Origin: Tubulanus polymorphus | Lineage: Eukaryota; Nemertea; Palaeonemertea; Tubulaniformes; Tubulanidae | Assembly: GCF_964204645.1 (NCBI RefSeq) | Contig: NC_134029.1 | Span: 15,058,850-15,122,849 of the forward strand | Direction: 5' to 3' | Length of the DNA stretch: 64,000 bases | Shown: positions 12,701-22,955 of the stretch, piece by piece | Position numbering within the stretch: position 1 is the stretch's first letter | Layout of the letters: each line of letters begins with the position of its first letter | Position numbers and translations under genes: made by a program | Notes under the pieces: model-generated | What the model saw: the letters and a program-made list of their open reading frames with translations, nothing else | The model's database searches: none | Told to the model about the DNA's origin: nothing

Positions 12701-13366
12701 AGTTACATTTACACTCTGTATGACGGTTTCATTTAATTTTCTCCAAGGTTTTTCGCGTATCTCTACTTGACCAACCCGACTTCTATCTCCATTCGTGATT
12801 AAATCATTTATTGCGTCATTCTCATTCTTATCATTTCTATCTTTTCGATTTCCCAGATTGTATCTGTAATACGATCAAAAAACCTGCTTTTGCACATACG
12901 TTTCTTACGTTTTTTGCCTGATGCTGCATAATTTTCGTGAAAGTGTCGTATGAGTTTATTTGGGATCCATTTTCCTAACTCCCAATAATTTTCACGATTT
13001 AAATCTGACACCCATTTTACGCAATATTTACATTAACCGTTTTCTAGCTTATACTGTAAAATCTTCTGAATATCTGATTCATTGAAAGGTTCAGTAACCA
13101 CAGGTCTATCTTTGTTAATGTATGCCGAAATTTGAGTGTCAGTTGGAGTGTCAGATAGATTGCCAGCTTTATATTTTAAGCGCCCATGAATCTCTTCGAA
13201 TAGAATAATTCAGGGTTTGCTCGGCTGTTGAACCATCCCATGCGACCTCTTCATAATTCGGACGCGATTGGGCATCTTTATATAGCTTCAAACGATTTCA
13301 ATTGACATGCGATGGAATTAAAAAGGTTTTCAGAGATTCTTCATAATTGGTAAACCTCTTTGGTAG

Positions 13367-14253
13367 CTATTGACTGAATAAAATAGGGACATACGTATTT
13401 TTACACAGTTTTGGCGATTTTCCTTTCTTGACTTTCTTGACTTTTAGCCAAACGCGATCAGTAATCTGAAAATTAGGTTTGGATGCCTTTTTATCGAACA
13501 GAGTTTTAAACTTATTTTGAGCTCTTTTAATATTCTCGTTAGCGATGTTTCGCGATATGACAAGCTGCCTTAATACATGTGATAAGTTTGCCTTATGATC
13601 AGTAGTAGCTAACAAATGGCGTGGAATTAAAGCCGTGTCTATTGGTAGACGCATTTCTTGACCAAATAACATGTGGTATGGGCTTAAACCTGAACCTTCA
13701 GTTGAGGGAACATGCCTATAACTCATCATTACATTTGGTATTAGTGTATCCCAATAAGTCTGGTTCTGGTAACAGTACGACCTAAGCGATCGCCAAATGT
13801 ACTGGTTAGTTCTCTCGCAAACTGAGTTTGATTGATGGTACGGAGCGGTGAAACGTTGTTTCACGTGAAACAATTCACAGAGAGCTCCAACTAACTTAGA
13901 CATAAATGTTTTAACTCGATCAGAGACTGAAGAATGAGGCGCACCATACCGCGAAATATCTCTTTAGAGAGAAACTTTGCTACCTCTGTTGTTTCCTGAG
14001 TTTTGAGAGGAAAATCGGGCCATATACTCCAGCTATCTACGACGAGTAGGATATGCTTATTACCATCAGGAGTCTCCGGAAGATTGCAAAGGAAGTTACT
14101 GTGCCATCTGGAGAATAAGCCTTCAATTGGTAATGGATGTAAGGGTGTTGGATGACTATGATAATTCCGTTTGACCTGTTGGCAATTCTCACAGGTAGAA
14201 ACATATTTCCCGCAATCTTCGTACATGGAATTCCAATAAGGATCTAGGAACAC
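13367..14253 (-). pseudogene. Second Ty3/gypsy integrase, split by a Penelope-like insertion
   Basis: Different from the integrase at 10464-11348. The minus strand encodes the zinc-binding end (CGKYVSTCENCQQVKRNYHS), the first catalytic region (FSRWHSNFLCNLPE, where the expected Asp is Asn), and after a frameshift a region with HQSNSVCERTNQYIWRSLRS carrying the Glu. The C-terminal segment includes YHMLFGQEMRLPIDTALIP and TDRVWLKVKKVKKGKS. Further tail-like sequence (minus strand, about 12800-13350) and an N-terminal part at about 15237-15420 belong to the same element. The 970-bp Penelope-like element separates the N-terminal part from the zinc finger. Stops, frameshifts and the Asp loss make it inactive. 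Confidence 0.8.
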
Positions 14254-14347
14254 GATTGATAGAACACTATATCCGTGTTGACGCGATGTAGAGAGAATGC
14301 TACAATTATAACGAAAAGGTCCAAAAATGTAACTTCGAGATAGTAGT

Positions 14348-14394
14348 TTATTTTAACGTTTCGATTATATCCTAATAGTCATCTTCAGGAATAA
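14348..14394 (-). ncRNA. Degraded hammerhead ribozyme motif (left, inverted repeat)
   Basis: This is the reverse-strand counterpart of the motif at 15116-15162. The core CTGAAGA and GAAAC are kept. Stem II is weakened by one change (ATAATC instead of ATAGTC, opposite GACTAT). It is probably inactive or poor. Confidence 0.6.
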
Positions 14395-14413
14395 TGAGAT
14401 ACTACAAAAATTA

Positions 14414-14447
<34 letters not shown>

Positions 14448-14542
14448 ATATATATATATATATATATATATACAATCCAGAGACAAAGAGACTAATTCAA
14501 GTAATCAGAGATGATACAAACTAAAGGAAAATTAACGTAGAA

Positions 14543-14811
14543 ACAGGTCGGAAGCTTAACCAACGCTTAAAAGAGCACAAGTTAGAAAGCTAGTTAGAGT
14601 TGCTAGTCATGTATTTCAGACCTCACACAATTTTGATTTTGCTAATGCTGAATTAATTTACCCTTGCAGCGATAAAACTAAAAGCCATATTTTGGAATCT
14701 GCATTAATAATTGAAAATTCGAACAACGTTGTAAATCTTAACAATGGTTTTTCACCCCATAATAAACTTATCTCAAAATTCCTCTGTAAACTGGTTAAAC
14801 TCAACACTTGA
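14543..14811 (+). pseudogene. GIY-YIG endonuclease C-terminal part (Penelope-like)
   Basis: The frame starts within the domain at TGRKLNQRLKEHK, which contains the conserved Arg of GIY-YIG nucleases. After a one-frame shift near 14590 it continues with VRVASHVFQTSHNFDF and HILESALIIENSNN. The 'SHxFDF' and 'ESAxI' signatures with the metal-binding Glu are diagnostic of Penelope-like endonucleases. The domain nicks DNA for target-primed reverse transcription. The reverse transcriptase and the GIY and YIG motifs are missing, as in many 5'-truncated copies. The stop codon is at 14809-14811. Confidence 0.75.
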
Positions 14812-15115
14812 TTTCCCCTTTGATCCTTTGTTATTTGTCACTCATCAATTTTAGTCTCTCTACTTGTATTCACCATTGTTTTAATATAAGTGCCCCCTAG
14901 TTTGTCTCTTTACTACTGATTTTAGTTTCAATTTATATTTATACTCACTATTGTTGTTTATAATTACCCTTTGGTTTGCTTCCCTTTAATAATCTATTTT
15001 AGCGTGTAACTGTTTCTACGTTAATTTTCCTTTAGTTTGTATCATCTCTGATTACTTGAATTCGTCTCTTTGTTTCTGGATTGTATATATATCTCATAAT
15101 TTTTGTAGTATCTCA

Positions 15116-15162
15116 TTATTCCTGAAGATGACTATTAGGATATAGTCGAAACGTTGAAATAA
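15116..15162 (+). ncRNA. Hammerhead ribozyme motif (right terminal repeat)
   Basis: CTGAAGA (15122-15128) fits the CUGANGA core. GACTAT (15130-15135) pairs perfectly with ATAGTC (15142-15147) as stem II, followed by GAAA (15148-15151). The next bases make a self-complementary ACGU, a minimal stem III that would pair well only in a dimer, and then U as the cleavage base (15155). Stem I forms from TTATTC (15116-15121) and GAAATAA with one bulge. Very short stem III hammerheads are known from Penelope-like elements. Activity is inferred, not shown. Confidence 0.7.
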
Positions 15163-15430
15163 ACTACTATCTCGAAGTTACATTTTCGGACTTTTTCGTT
15201 ATAATTGTGGGATTCTCTCTACAAGGATCTAGGAACTTCAAGAACTGGGATGACCTTCTCGGCTTTATGAATACCAATAACTCGTATACAAATAATATAA
15301 CGTGCCATCGATTATACCATATTGGTCGGCCCTCCAACTGAGCTTTTGAAACAGTTTTTCATTGTTGACAGCATATGATGGATCTTACTAATGTTCCAAC
15401 ATGTGACATACATCAGTGCAATTCATCTGA

Positions 15431-16040
15431 GTAATTGGGAATATGGCGGTTCATACCAAAGGTTGAAGGGTCGAGTGAGTAAAAAATAAAAATAAATTCT
15501 CGCAGGCTCGAATTTATTTTTATTTTTTACTCACTCGCCCCTTCAACCTTTGATCTGAACCCCCATATTCCCAATAACTCCTAATAATATTCATATATAT
15601 GAATAACATATAAATGAATAACATATATAAATGAATAACTTCTAAAATCAATTTTAATAAAAAATATGTTATTAAAATGGAGAGTAAACAAGTACACAGT
15701 GAGAACAACAAATCATTCTTAAATAGAATTAAAGGTATCACAAATGCTAAATCAGTAGATTATAAATTTAATAAGTAAAATGAATTAACAATTCATAAGA
15801 AATATTTGATTACAAATATTGAAACAATTACTAATAATTATGGAGATAAATTAGTTATTCACTTAGAATATGAAGGATTAAAAGGAAATAAATATAAATT
15901 CAGAACTTATTTACCAGATAGATTTCATAGATTATCTAGTGAAGATTTAGAAGAATTATGTTCTGGTGATTTCTATTTCAAATATAAGGGTAAGAATGAG
16001 AAAGGGCACCATGATATAGATTTTGAATAGTATAAAATAA
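15431..16040 (+). repeat. Left terminal inverted repeat of Polinton A, beginning with a palindrome
   Basis: Arm 15431-15499 (starts GTAATTGGGAATATGG) and arm 15510-15578 are reverse complements with few mismatches around a 10-base loop. The repeat then runs through a 117-codon ORF to about 16040. The counterpart is at about 45204-45792 in inverted orientation. Confidence 0.85.
15677..16030 (+). pseudogene. TIR-borne 117-codon ORF, left copy
   Basis: Starts MESKQVHSENNKSF and is nearly identical to the intact minus-strand ORF at 45210-45563. One in-frame TAA at 15776-15778 interrupts it. The central part has alternating hydrophobic and charged residues (LVIHLEYEGLKGNKYKFRTY, then LPDRFHRL) that look like a small beta-rich, possibly OB-like, fold. 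No catalytic motif is visible. It is the first gene after the element end, and a third copy is at 53183. I do not know its function. A nucleic-acid-binding role would fit its place but is a guess. Confidence 0.7.
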
Positions 16041-16065
16041 ATTTCAATAAAAGATTATATAATAA

Positions 16066-16404
16066 ATGCCAGCAAATCAGAAGTACTACTGTCCAACATG
16101 TAAAATCAATATAGATAAATCTCAAAAAGCAAGACATAATAAAACTAAAACACATTTAGAGAATAAATTTAAATTAGAATATAAAGATGTTATATTAGAA
16201 ACTAAATTAGATGAATTAAAGAATGAAAAAGAAATATATAAATGTGAAACATGTAATCAATCATTCAGTGATAAAAGATATTATAAAGAACATTTAAAAT
16301 CTAAAACTCATATTAGAAATTTCAATAATGATATTTTAGGTGAAGATTATTTTGATAAAGATAATGATAAGAAACAGAAGACAATTAAAAGAATAGAAAA
16401 ATAA
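16066..16404 (+). CDS. Two-finger C2H2 protein, likely the N-terminus of the Polinton polymerase
   Basis: A frame of 112 codons with two U1-type C2H2 fingers: YYCPTCKINIDKSQKARHNK with a downstream TKTH, and YKCETCNQSFSDKRYYKEHL followed by KSKTH. It is followed without a real gap by polymerase N-terminal sequence, broken by a stop at 16402-16404. In other Polintons, C2H2 fingers precede the protein-primed polymerase on the same polypeptide, so this is probably the N-terminal part of the polymerase ORF rather than a separate gene. The copy C equivalent begins at 53651 with a frameshift. Confidence 0.7.
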   Translation: MPANQKYYCPTCKINIDKSQKARHNKTKTHLENKFKLEYKDVILETKLDELKNEKEIYKCETCNQSFSDKRYYKEHLKSKTHIRNFNNDILGEDYFDKDNDKKQKTIKRIEK

Positions 16405-16812
16405 ATTAAAAAAGAAAAGACCATACATGGAAGATGTTAGAAATTAAATTAATTCATTAGATAATAAAAAACAAATAGAGATAACTGAAGCATTAAAAAG
16501 TGATATTGGACCAGCTCCTATCGAGTTTAAATTTCATAAAGGTAAAACTTTAGAAGAAAGTAAAAAACATTTAGAAAATATTAAAAATATAGTAAAAGTA
16601 ATTACTGATGTTGAATACCCTAAAATTAGCATATCAGTTAAAGTTAAGTTTATAAGATCTGAAGATAAACCAATATATAATATAAATTCCCATTCACAAC
16701 ATATTATATCTAAACAGCATATAGATGATAAATTAAATTAATGTTATGAAATAAAAAGTAAAATAGAAGAGAAATATTTTGAAGGATCAGGTTTAATATT
16801 TGATGAAATAAT
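16405..16812 (+). pseudogene. Protein-primed DNA polymerase B, N-terminal piece
   Basis: After the zinc fingers the frame runs through an internal stop to a region rich in Lys/Ile, with APIEFKFHKGKTLEESKKHL and FEGSGLIFDEIIF near its end. The last motif matches the 'GSGW..DEIL' region before the polymerase domains of Maverick polymerases. The sequence breaks at the 8-mer ATTTATGA (16813-16820), where the Ngaro element begins. The remainder is at 30324-33250. In copy C the same two segments are contiguous at 54186, which confirms the split. Confidence 0.75.
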
Positions 16813-16820
16813 ATTTATGA

Positions 16821-17462
16821 TATCCCCGCTCCGTGAGAAATGGAAAACGACGAGCTTTGTTTGAAGCAAAATAAACAAGACATGTAGTTGATTGATAAAG
16901 GTCATTTATTAGTATAAATGACTGGTGAAACTAAGTTTATTACAAAATTGTTGCAAATTAAAAACATACATGTATATATTTTGCGAAAAGTTTGGCCAAA
17001 AAATTGCCAAATAATTAATCATATGATGTGACAACATTCAACAATAAGTACACCCAATACGAATGTATACAAATTTTCACATAAGAAAAGGGGAGGGAAT
17101 TAAGGGTGGGATATTGAATTGAAGTTAGTGAAAATAACGAAGTGTCCTACTCGTGTTTCTCCGAGGGAATGCTTAGCCACGTTGTCAGGAGGGGCGGAGG
17201 CAAGGAGTAACTGACAACTGACAAGTAACACGTGACTCCGCGTGATCTCACAAAACATTTTATTCTCTACACAAATAAAACTCATTTATGATATCCGCGC
17301 TCCGTGAGAAATGGAAAACGACGAGCTTTGTTTGAAGCAAAATAAACAAGACATGTAGTTGATTGATAAAGGTCATTTATTGGTATAAACTAAGTTTATT
17401 ACAAAATTGTTGCAAATTGAAACATACATGTATATATTTTGCGAAAGGTTTGGCCAAAAAAT
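16821..17462 (-). repeat. B2 - A2 - B1 split direct repeats of the Ngaro element
   Basis: 16821 to about 16995 (TATCCCCGCTCCGTGAGAAA) matches 17292-17462 closely (B2 and B1). About 17100-17283, ending AAATAAAACTC, matches 30180-30321 (A2 and A1) apart from a gap of about 50 bases in A1. The 8-mer ATTTATGA lies at 16813, 17284 and 30322. Confidence 0.85.
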
Positions 17463-17551
17463 TGTCACAAGATGTTTGAAACAAACATCCAGGCCAAACT
17501 GGGGTCGTTTCCATATCTCAAGAGAGGGGTGAAGCTGTAACATAGACATAC

Positions 17552-17999
17552 GAGGCAGACAACATCTGGCCCTCTTACGAATGATACGTGTGTAATTGAG
17601 TTTTAGTATTGGATGGTGAAGCAGACAACATCTGGCCCTCAACCAAACATTATGATCAAGCAAATATTATGAACCGTATTTGAGTAAGACCTTATGATAC
17701 GATTTTGAATAACCCGTGGAGGCAGGGGAAATATTCTGGCTCTCCAAAAAAACGTATAAATTCAAATTGAAACTAATATCATTCATTAAAATTAAAAGCA
17801 CAAGATTGTCATATATAAGATATAAACTAACAAATACTAGGGTTATGTACATATAAGTGTACATACATAGTTAAGTACCTACGTGCGCAGGGAGGCAGAC
17901 AAACATCTGGGCCTCCTCAAAGCTATAAAATTACTTTGGAAAATCATTATTTAATACAAAAACAAGGTAACGACGTGAGGCAGACAAAATCCGGCCCTC
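17552..17999. repeat. Five spaced copies of a short hairpin-like motif
   Basis: The motif GAGGCAGACAACATCTGGCC followed by CTC occurs at 17552-17574, with variants at 17618-17640, 17718-17745, 17891-17916 and 17977-17999. A more degraded copy may lie near 17485. The outer GAGG and CCTC can pair. Spacing varies from about 40 to 150 bases. It lies between the recombinase gene and B1. Confidence 0.7.
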
Positions 18000-18040
18000 A
18001 AAATTAAAGTTTTAGCATTTAAAACTGCGTCAATGCGTCA

Positions 18041-20219
18041 TTAGTGCTGTCCCGTCCCGGCCGGACTGATTCTAATGTATCGTTTGAAAGCGTCTGACTT
18101 CCATCGTCCTAACTCTCGAATGACTGGCTCGGGGACCCCGTTCGTTGCGGCGCCAATCCGAAAGCTATGCGATGTATAGCTGACCACTGGCAGGCCGAGA
18201 AATGATATCAACTTTTTTAGCGATTTTGCAAAAAGAAAAAAACATACGATACAGCTGCACCATTTCGAAATTGAAAAATGTACCGGACGTATGCTTGCTC
18301 ACATGGAGGTAATGAGATATAATTGTGACCGGACAAACGGATGGGTTTAAATGCTTTGGCAACAGCAATGGTTTTGGTATCAAATCGGTATGCTTGTAGT
18401 CCGTGGTGCAGACGCGTAACATCGGCGTTGAATTAGGACCATGGAACAAGGTTATGGGCGGCCATTCCCGCCAAAAATCAGCGTTTCGTCTATTTGTCTG
18501 TACTTTGTCAAAATGTCATAGTACACCGCCAAAATGTGTAAGCGTAACGTCAAATTGTGTAATGCGGCTAAATAACACAGGGGGTGACACTGTACGGACA
18601 GTATTTCGCGGTATTTTTCTCGCTTTGCGATCATCTCAAGGTCGTCTCATTGAAATAATTTTGCGAGTATCAAATCGACAAATCGTATCATATTCCCTAA
18701 ACCCAATAAAATGAATTTATTATTACTTTTATTAGTTAACTCGGAACTCATGAACTCAAGATGTCGTCTCAGGTATGGAGGCCCTGTATGGAAGCCCTGA
18801 GACGACACCTTGGGTTCACGAGTTCCCCAGTTCATAACGTCCAGAGTTTAGGATATTTCGAGTTTATTTGGGCATGTACAACACTATGAAATAATGCGAC
18901 ATAAAGAATCCTATTATAAGGATGTTAAATCCGATTACGTCATGAATTAACTAAAAAAATTATGTCCTGCATCAACCAAGACTGGTTGACTGTGCCCAAT
19001 TCTGCACTGGCAGTCATATGAAGTCGACCGGCAACCAGTCTATCAAAAGACATCAGCTTTCTTGATGGTTTATAGAAAATAAATAGATGTTTAAAAATTT
19101 CTCATAACGAGCGTTTGTTATCTTTTTCATCATTAAAACACGAGCAGATTCATCGAGAGTCACCGGTTATTCGGAGTCACCCTTCTCTCTAGCCCGCGCA
19201 CAGAAAATCCGAGCTACCTACCAGAGGAGGAACGGAAGCGCCCTTCAACATACCATTAATCGCTGGTTATTCAGTATCGTCTAAGTCTGAGACGCGGGTG
19301 TTTCGTGTTTCGGAGCATCGTGTTTACATTCGACGTTTCGGTATCGCAGGCTTTTTTTCATTAGACGAACTCATGAACTTGATAACTCAGGAAGTTATGA
19401 ACTCGGAACTCATGAACTCAAGATGTCGTCTCAGGGCTTCCATAGGTTTACGGCAAAGTATTTACTTCCGCTATTTTACCGTACATTATTACTATATATT
19501 ATAGTATTAACTAACTAAAGTAACAATAAGATCATTTTATTGGGTTTAGGTAATATGATACGATGTGTCGATTTGATACGAGCAAAATTATTTCAATAAA
19601 ACGACCTTGATATGATCGCAATGCGAGAAAAATACCGCAAAATACTGTCCGTACAGTGTCGCCCCCTGTGTTATTTAGCCGCATTACACAATTTGACGTT
19701 ACGCTAACACATTTTGGCGGTGTACTATGACATTTTGTCAAAGTACAGACAAATAGACGAAACGCTGATTTTTGGAGGGAATGGCCGCCCATACAAGGTG
19801 ACCTGATGTTTTTGTAATACCTTAGTCGCATGGCCACTAGACTTAACCGATATCTCGCCGACCCGCAAAAATGCATGAAAACACAAGACGAACATAGACT
19901 TGAGCAAGATACCGTCGAAACCCTCGCCCATTACTACGGGTATCGCGGCAACCAACCGAGTCATAATATCTATTTTAATGGGTAAACGGGCGTCAGGGCT
20001 GCTCGGGATGGAATTTGCGACGCCTTTTGGGAGTTTTCTTATAAAGAAAGATGCAGTGGGGTCAGGTAGGCGAGCCGATTTATGGTAAAAGCTAATTGCC
20101 GAAATGTATGAAAAAATAGAGGGACTGCTGTAACCTGACAGAAACAGATACGCTATAAATTGAGATATAGTATCTTCAGAAGTGGGAAAGAAGGGCTCCT
20201 GGTGGCCGACGTTCACCAA
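18041..20219 (-). pseudogene. Tyrosine recombinase of the Ngaro element, split by a DNA transposon
   Basis: The N-terminal half (20219 to 19794) has a core-binding helical region and ends with the first catalytic Arg in FHAFLRVGEI. The C-terminal half (18448 to 18041) holds the second box, TSHSFRIGAATNGV (His-x-x-Arg), and the nucleophile box LGRWKSDAFKRYIR with the Tyr. All four signature residues are present, but a frameshift near 18235 and the 1.34-kb insertion at 18453-19793 break the frame. The enzyme would integrate the circular cDNA by strand exchange at a short shared sequence, in keeping with the ATTTATGA junctions. Confidence 0.85.
18453..19793. mobile_element. 1.34-kb TIR transposon (non-autonomous) in the recombinase gene
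   Basis: The ends are inverted repeats of about 270 bp beginning TATGGGCGGCCATTCCC. CAAGGT is duplicated on both sides (18447-18452 and 19794-19799), a 6-bp target duplication. The interior carries further inverted sequence (GAACTCATGAACTCAAGATG and its complement) and no transposase frame. Superfamily is not recognised. Confidence 0.8.
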
Positions 20220-20348
20220 GAATTTCTGGAAATGCTCAACCTCGCGACGATATGCATCCCTGGTGGAAGGAGCGACGGACCTGGTGAACAGAAATTGTAC
20301 TATATTCTGTAGCTGGCCGGTGGTATAGGAGTTGGCAGTCTGTTCAGC

Positions 20349-21690
20349 CTACTGCCTGGCCTCCTGAAAACAGAAACGGGACAACTTGTCACTGATCACA
20401 TTAGTGTACCCTGCAATATGCTCGCTCCGAATAAATACATTATATTTCATCGCTGCCAGCACCAAACGTCTGACCAGACGCATAATGACCTTATCGGTAG
20501 AGGTCATTTTGTTAATGATATGTGCGACAGCTGCGTTGTCGGTCATAAAAAGTATTTTATGGTTTCTTAGGTTACCGCCCCATATTTATAACGCTAATAC
20601 TATGGGAAAGAACATTTTTATCGTGATGTGGTGGTCAAGCATATCATGTTGCCAGCCACCCGAGAACCAACGAGAACCGAAAACAGCTGCAAAACCTTTC
20701 GATCCCGCAGCATCACTGTACAAACGAATAGCGTCAGACGGTGTCCATGATGAATATAAGAAACATGATTTACCATTAAAATGGTTTTACGAAAGACCAC
20801 CACGCGGTTAAATCAGATCTCGCTTCGTTATTTAGCCTAATTCTGTGATGTGGCCGGGATATTCCACAAGTCAGATCGCAGAGGCGCCGTAGAAACGCCC
20901 TACCGGGTATGATTACGCTGCAAGCGAAATTGAGCAGGCCTAGCAGTGACTGTAGTTCCTTGAGCGTCACCGACTTTTTGCACTTAATGACCACAATTGG
21001 GCACGAGTTTTTTCGACTTTATCTAATGGCAGACGCGCTTCCATAGCGTCTGAATCTATTTCGATACCATGTATTATTAAACATGTACAGGGATGAACAG
21101 TCTTATCGTGTTTTACGGGAATCCCGGTTTCTGTACAAATTTCGAAAAATGAGTGCAAAGCTAAGTTACACTGATTAGAAATGGGCCTCCCGATAAAGAA
21201 AAAGTCATCTAATAGGTGGGACATATGCTGAACGTCTTTTTTAATCAATAGAATCCATTGTATTGCTGAACTGAATACTTCAATTAATTGACAGGATGAT
21301 GCGCAGCCCATCGGCAGGCAACGGTCATAGTAATACATATTGTTATAAGTAAACATCAACAAATGATAATCGTCTGGATGGACGGGTATTAAACGAAATG
21401 CGTCTTGTATATCTGCTTTGGCTATAAGGCACCCGCGCCCATATAATTGAACTAGTGAAATAACGGATTCGATGTTGTCATATGACACTTTTTTATGATC
21501 GTCCTCTATGAAGTCGTTTACTGAGGAGTGACCCCTCTGGAAAGGACAGATCGTGAATGAGTCTAAATTTTCCAGATTCTTTTTTTGCTATTATATCTAT
21601 TGGGCTACATACATAATTTGTATGAACAGGTGTGGTGAAAAGACCGGCAATACGGCCTAGGTCAAATTCATGCAAAATTTTTTCCTTCGC
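20349..21690 (-). pseudogene. Reverse transcriptase - RNase H of the Ngaro element
   Basis: Reverse transcriptase motif A is CLIAKADIQDAFRLIPV, motif B is CLPMGCASSCQL, and motif C is SHLLDDFFFIG, with the LDDF form typical of DIRS/Ngaro elements. An upstream segment (to about 21690) reads SGKFRLIHDLSFPEG. RNase H follows: LYSDAAGSKGFAAVFG supplies the first Asp, MTDNAAVAHIINKM another, and NVISDKLSRF the last. Frameshifts near 21490, 20980 and 20600 break the reading frame. The protein copies element RNA and removes the template strand. Confidence 0.85.
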
Positions 21691-21841
21691 TATGGAAGGA
21701 CAATCTAAAAAAACTTTTGTGATTCTTTGGGATGTCCAAAGTATATGGTCTTTGAGTCGCCGATCCTAAACGAAACCCGTTAGTAAAACCATCTACCAGA
21801 AACTTCCGTTGTTTGAAACCAATTAGCAAATTATTTAAGTT

Positions 21842-22813
21842 TTATTGGTGTCGGAATAATTTTGGGCAGTGCATGAGTCGGCTGCATGTTTTTTTACCGC
21901 AATGGGGGCATTCATGCTTTCTTCTACAGAGCTTATACTGGCAGGTTTCAGTCTGGCAGAACTTCCAGCAGAAACCGACCGGAAAACGCTTTGTCTGTCG
22001 GTGGGGCTTCGCAAGAAAGGGCTTCTTTTGATCTACCGATCTTAAAGTACTACACCGTAGTTCATCGTGAACTTTTGACCACGCCAGAGATGGAGAAACC
22101 GCTCTGAATCGGCGGAATTGCTCATCGTAGATCTTTGCGGCGGGAAAGCCAAAATCATTAGCAAATTGACGGATAGTGCTAGCATATTTCAACAGCTGAC
22201 GGAAAACCTGAACATCGGAATGGCTTTGCACGTAGACAGACATGAAGATATCGAATGTTTTGTTCCATTCGTAAATGGATGACTACTGTTTGAGTCTAGG
22301 TTTACACAAAATGTTAAATCTCCTTTCTCAGAAAGGGTAGCACGAAGTGTGTAAACTTCGGCAGATTTAGTACCGATCAAAAGAGCCGACAAATCAATAT
22401 ATCTATCTGCCCAAATATTGGCCTTTATTTTTTCCGACACTGCTAAGTCCAAAGGAAGCGAGGACGTAAGTAACTCGCTGATAAGTTGCTCACCAAGAAT
22501 GGGAGAAGTTCTGTGTGACGTCACCAGGATTGGAAGAATTCACTACAGGTGTCGGGAAGCAGTTCTGTGTGGCGTCGCGTGTTGGTAGCAGATGACTATC
22601 GATGAGTCTATGAATGACGATATCCGCGACGGCATTCGCATCTGGTTGTTGGTTGGTTGTTTGGTTGTTGGTTGGTTGTTGGTTGTTGGTTTGGTTAGTT
22701 GGTTGGTCCCTGGCGTTGATGGGGGTGGCAACCGCTTCAACAGTAAGCGCAGACGAACGAGGGCGTTTTTGTCTACTGGTGACTGCACGCTTAGCTCTCG
22801 TGGCTCTCGGCAT
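21842..22813 (-). pseudogene. Gag-like ORF of the Ngaro element
   Basis: A basic N-terminus MPRATRAKRAVTSRQKRPRS leads into a long Asn/Gln/Thr-rich low-complexity stretch. A helical middle region follows (VSEKIKANIWADRYIDLSAL). The C-terminus is a Cys-rich knuckle-like region with FCQTETCQYKLCRRKHECPH and a further CxxC and H/C pairs, like the zinc-binding tail of Ngaro and DIRS Gag proteins. Two frameshifts separate the three pieces (near 22500 and 22200). It likely packaged element RNA. It lies directly upstream of the polymerase region and just inside the 22863-28785 insertion. Confidence 0.75.
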
Positions 22814-22955
22814 CTAAAAGATTAGCAAATAGGAAAAAACCAGCAGAAAATTGAACAGCATCAGTAGTTAGGGTATGTCACTATGGGGCCACAGTGGAGG
22901 GAGGAGTGAGGAGGGAGGAGGGAGGAGGGATGACGTCATACCGGAAGTGACGTCA

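Larger units (their letters stand above)
14253..15222 (+). mobile_element. 5'-truncated Penelope-like element with inverted terminal repeats
   Basis: A 14-base target duplication AAGGATCTAGGAAC flanks the insertion at 14239-14252 and 15223-15236. Inside, about 14283-14548 is the reverse complement of about 15008-15228, so the terminal repeats are inverted, an arrangement known for Penelope-like elements. Between them lies the C-terminal GIY-YIG endonuclease region. Each terminal repeat contains a hammerhead ribozyme-like motif. A long TA microsatellite sits in the left repeat (about 14419-14470). The element landed in the integrase gene of a gypsy element. Confidence 0.8.

Noticed and set aside
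15425-15431. A 6-bp target duplication for Polinton A
   Set aside because: Bases next to the left end (CATCTG) and right end (CCTATA or TATACA) do not match.
22543-22825. Alternative frames in the Asn/Gln/Thr-rich region
   Set aside because: Low-complexity shadows of the Ngaro gag start.
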